DNA of 5,733 bases from Clostridia bacterium (GTDB lineage: Bacteria; Bacillota; Clostridia; Oscillospirales; UBA644), in NCBI GenBank assembly GCA_017424085.1, contig JAFPBP010000087.1, forward strand, positions 1 through 5,733, given 5' to 3'. The notes under the pieces were generated by a model that searched no databases, was not told the origin of the DNA, and saw only the letters and a program-made list of their open reading frames with translations. A program made the translations under genes and the position numbers. Below, in pieces: positions 4,963-5,733 of the stretch (its first letter is position 1; every line of letters begins with the position of its first letter).

Positions 4963-5733
4963 TCACGAAGGATCTGTCTGCCCGAAGGAAAGCCCCGTCA
5001 AAAGGTCCTTAGGCAGAAAAACACCGTCGCAACGGAAGGAAACGAATGTTCCGCCACGAACGCCGATGATCACGGTTTTCGCCTCGGCACCCGAAGCACT
5101 CAGAGCATCTTCTGCTGCATTGCAGATGCAGGCGTAATACCGAATGCCATCCACATACCCCTGAAACAACACGTATTTCCGACTCGCACCGTCCGCAGTG
5201 AAATAGCTGATCTCCGGCTGAGATTCGGTTCCGAACGAAACGGAATCCTCCGAATACTTCAAAAACAGGGAAAACTCGTTTTTCACAAATTCAAAATCGA
5301 AATCCTCCCCAACGAAGCAATCCACGGATTTTCCATCAACGTCACCGTAAAGATACGCAGCACCGGAAAAGATGTGTACGGAGCTTATGCGAATCACAGG
5401 AATGGTCGGTAAGTTCCGAAAATCAAAAATACGGTAGCCGTTTTCGGTCTTTGAAAACTCATCCATTACGAATTGAATTGCGGAGGCATTCAATTCTCCC
5501 TTGGAAAGGGCGCTGTACGCATCAGAAACGGAGGAAAAGCGAACCCCGCTTTCAATCCCTACCATACCGCAATTCAAACTTCCGACCTTTGCAGGGCTCC
5601 CCTCCACGCCGGGCTTGAATTTCAGATAGAGATCGCCTCCGCGCTCCGTAATCATGTATTGCGGAGTATCAAAACGCAGCGACGGGAGCGTATGAAACAC
5701 CAACGCACCCACGAGCAAAAGACAAAGAGTAAC
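4963..5733 (-). CDS. Unrecognised exported or membrane-anchored protein, 5' end outside window
   Basis: At least 256 residues are present. The reading frame is still open at position 5733, so the start lies beyond the window, and the TTG at 5718 is probably internal. The first visible residues, VTLCLLLVGALVF, are strongly hydrophobic and look like the end of a signal peptide or a single membrane anchor. I see no lipobox. The rest is a soluble, beta-rich-looking domain with many alternating hydrophobic residues, many aromatic residues and aspartates, for example FVGEDFDFEFVKNEFSLFLK (20 residues) in the middle, and a short polar C-terminus, TDPS. It has few lysine-rich or low-complexity stretches. 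I recognise no catalytic motif or named domain. It is transcribed toward the isomerase operon and shares its terminator at 4914-4942. A role outside the membrane is inferred from the N-terminus only. Confidence 0.75.
   Translation of the reverse strand, partial: VTLCLLLVGALVFHTLPSLRFDTPQYMITERGGDLYLKFKPGVEGSPAKVGSLNCGMVGIESGVRFSSVSDAYSALSKGELNASAIQFVMDEFSKTENGYRIFDFRNLPTIPVIRISSVHIFSGAAYLYGDVDGKSVDCFVGEDFDFEFVKNEFSLFLKYSEDSVSFGTESQPEISYFTADGASRKYVLFQGYVDGIRYYACICNAAEDALSASGAEAKTVIIGVRGGTFVSFRCDGVFLPKDLLTGLSFGQTDPS

Overview
The window looks like ordinary chromosomal DNA from a low-to-mid GC Firmicute, most likely a gut-type member of the Clostridia. The reasons are the purine-rich Shine-Dalgarno sequences (AAAGGA, AAAGGAG, GGAGG), consensus sigma-A-type promoters with 17-bp spacers, compact intrinsic terminators, tRNA genes that encode their own CCA, and the style of the proteins. 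I cannot name a genus from the sequence alone.

Layout. Positions 1-300 hold a pair of tightly packed hairpins and two minus-strand tRNA genes: tRNA-Ser(GCU) first in the direction of transcription, then tRNA-Ala(GGC). A perfect TTGACA-17-TATAAT promoter at 325-353 drives them. A third hairpin separates the two tRNAs. Positions 395-1669 (minus) encode a GT4-type glycosyltransferase that resembles diacylglycerol glucosyltransferases. A 183-bp divergent intergenic region follows. Positions 1853-2830 (plus) encode a membrane-anchored, outward-facing alpha/beta hydrolase, closed by a clear terminator. A strong promoter at 2883-2911 then drives a two-gene operon: a PF12831-like FAD-dependent oxidoreductase (2941-4200) and a D-lyxose ketol-isomerase of the cupin fold (4217-4897), 16 bp apart. 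A bidirectional terminator lies between this operon and a convergent, unrecognised exported or membrane-anchored protein. The N-terminus of that protein runs off the right edge of the window.

How the genes fit together. The flavoenzyme and the isomerase are the only pair with a clear functional link. They share one promoter and one terminator and probably serve a carbohydrate pathway in which a sugar or sugar derivative is oxidised and an aldose is converted to a ketose (D-lyxose to D-xylulose or D-mannose to D-fructose). No transporter, kinase or regulator for this pathway is in view. The glycosyltransferase and the hydrolase are divergent and could both act on membrane lipids or the cell envelope, but nothing in the sequence proves it.

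I saw no CRISPR array, phage gene, transposase, toxin-antitoxin pair or defence system. The most noteworthy items are the oxidoreductase-isomerase operon, the hairpin chain beside the tRNA-Ala gene, and the uncharacterised exported protein.
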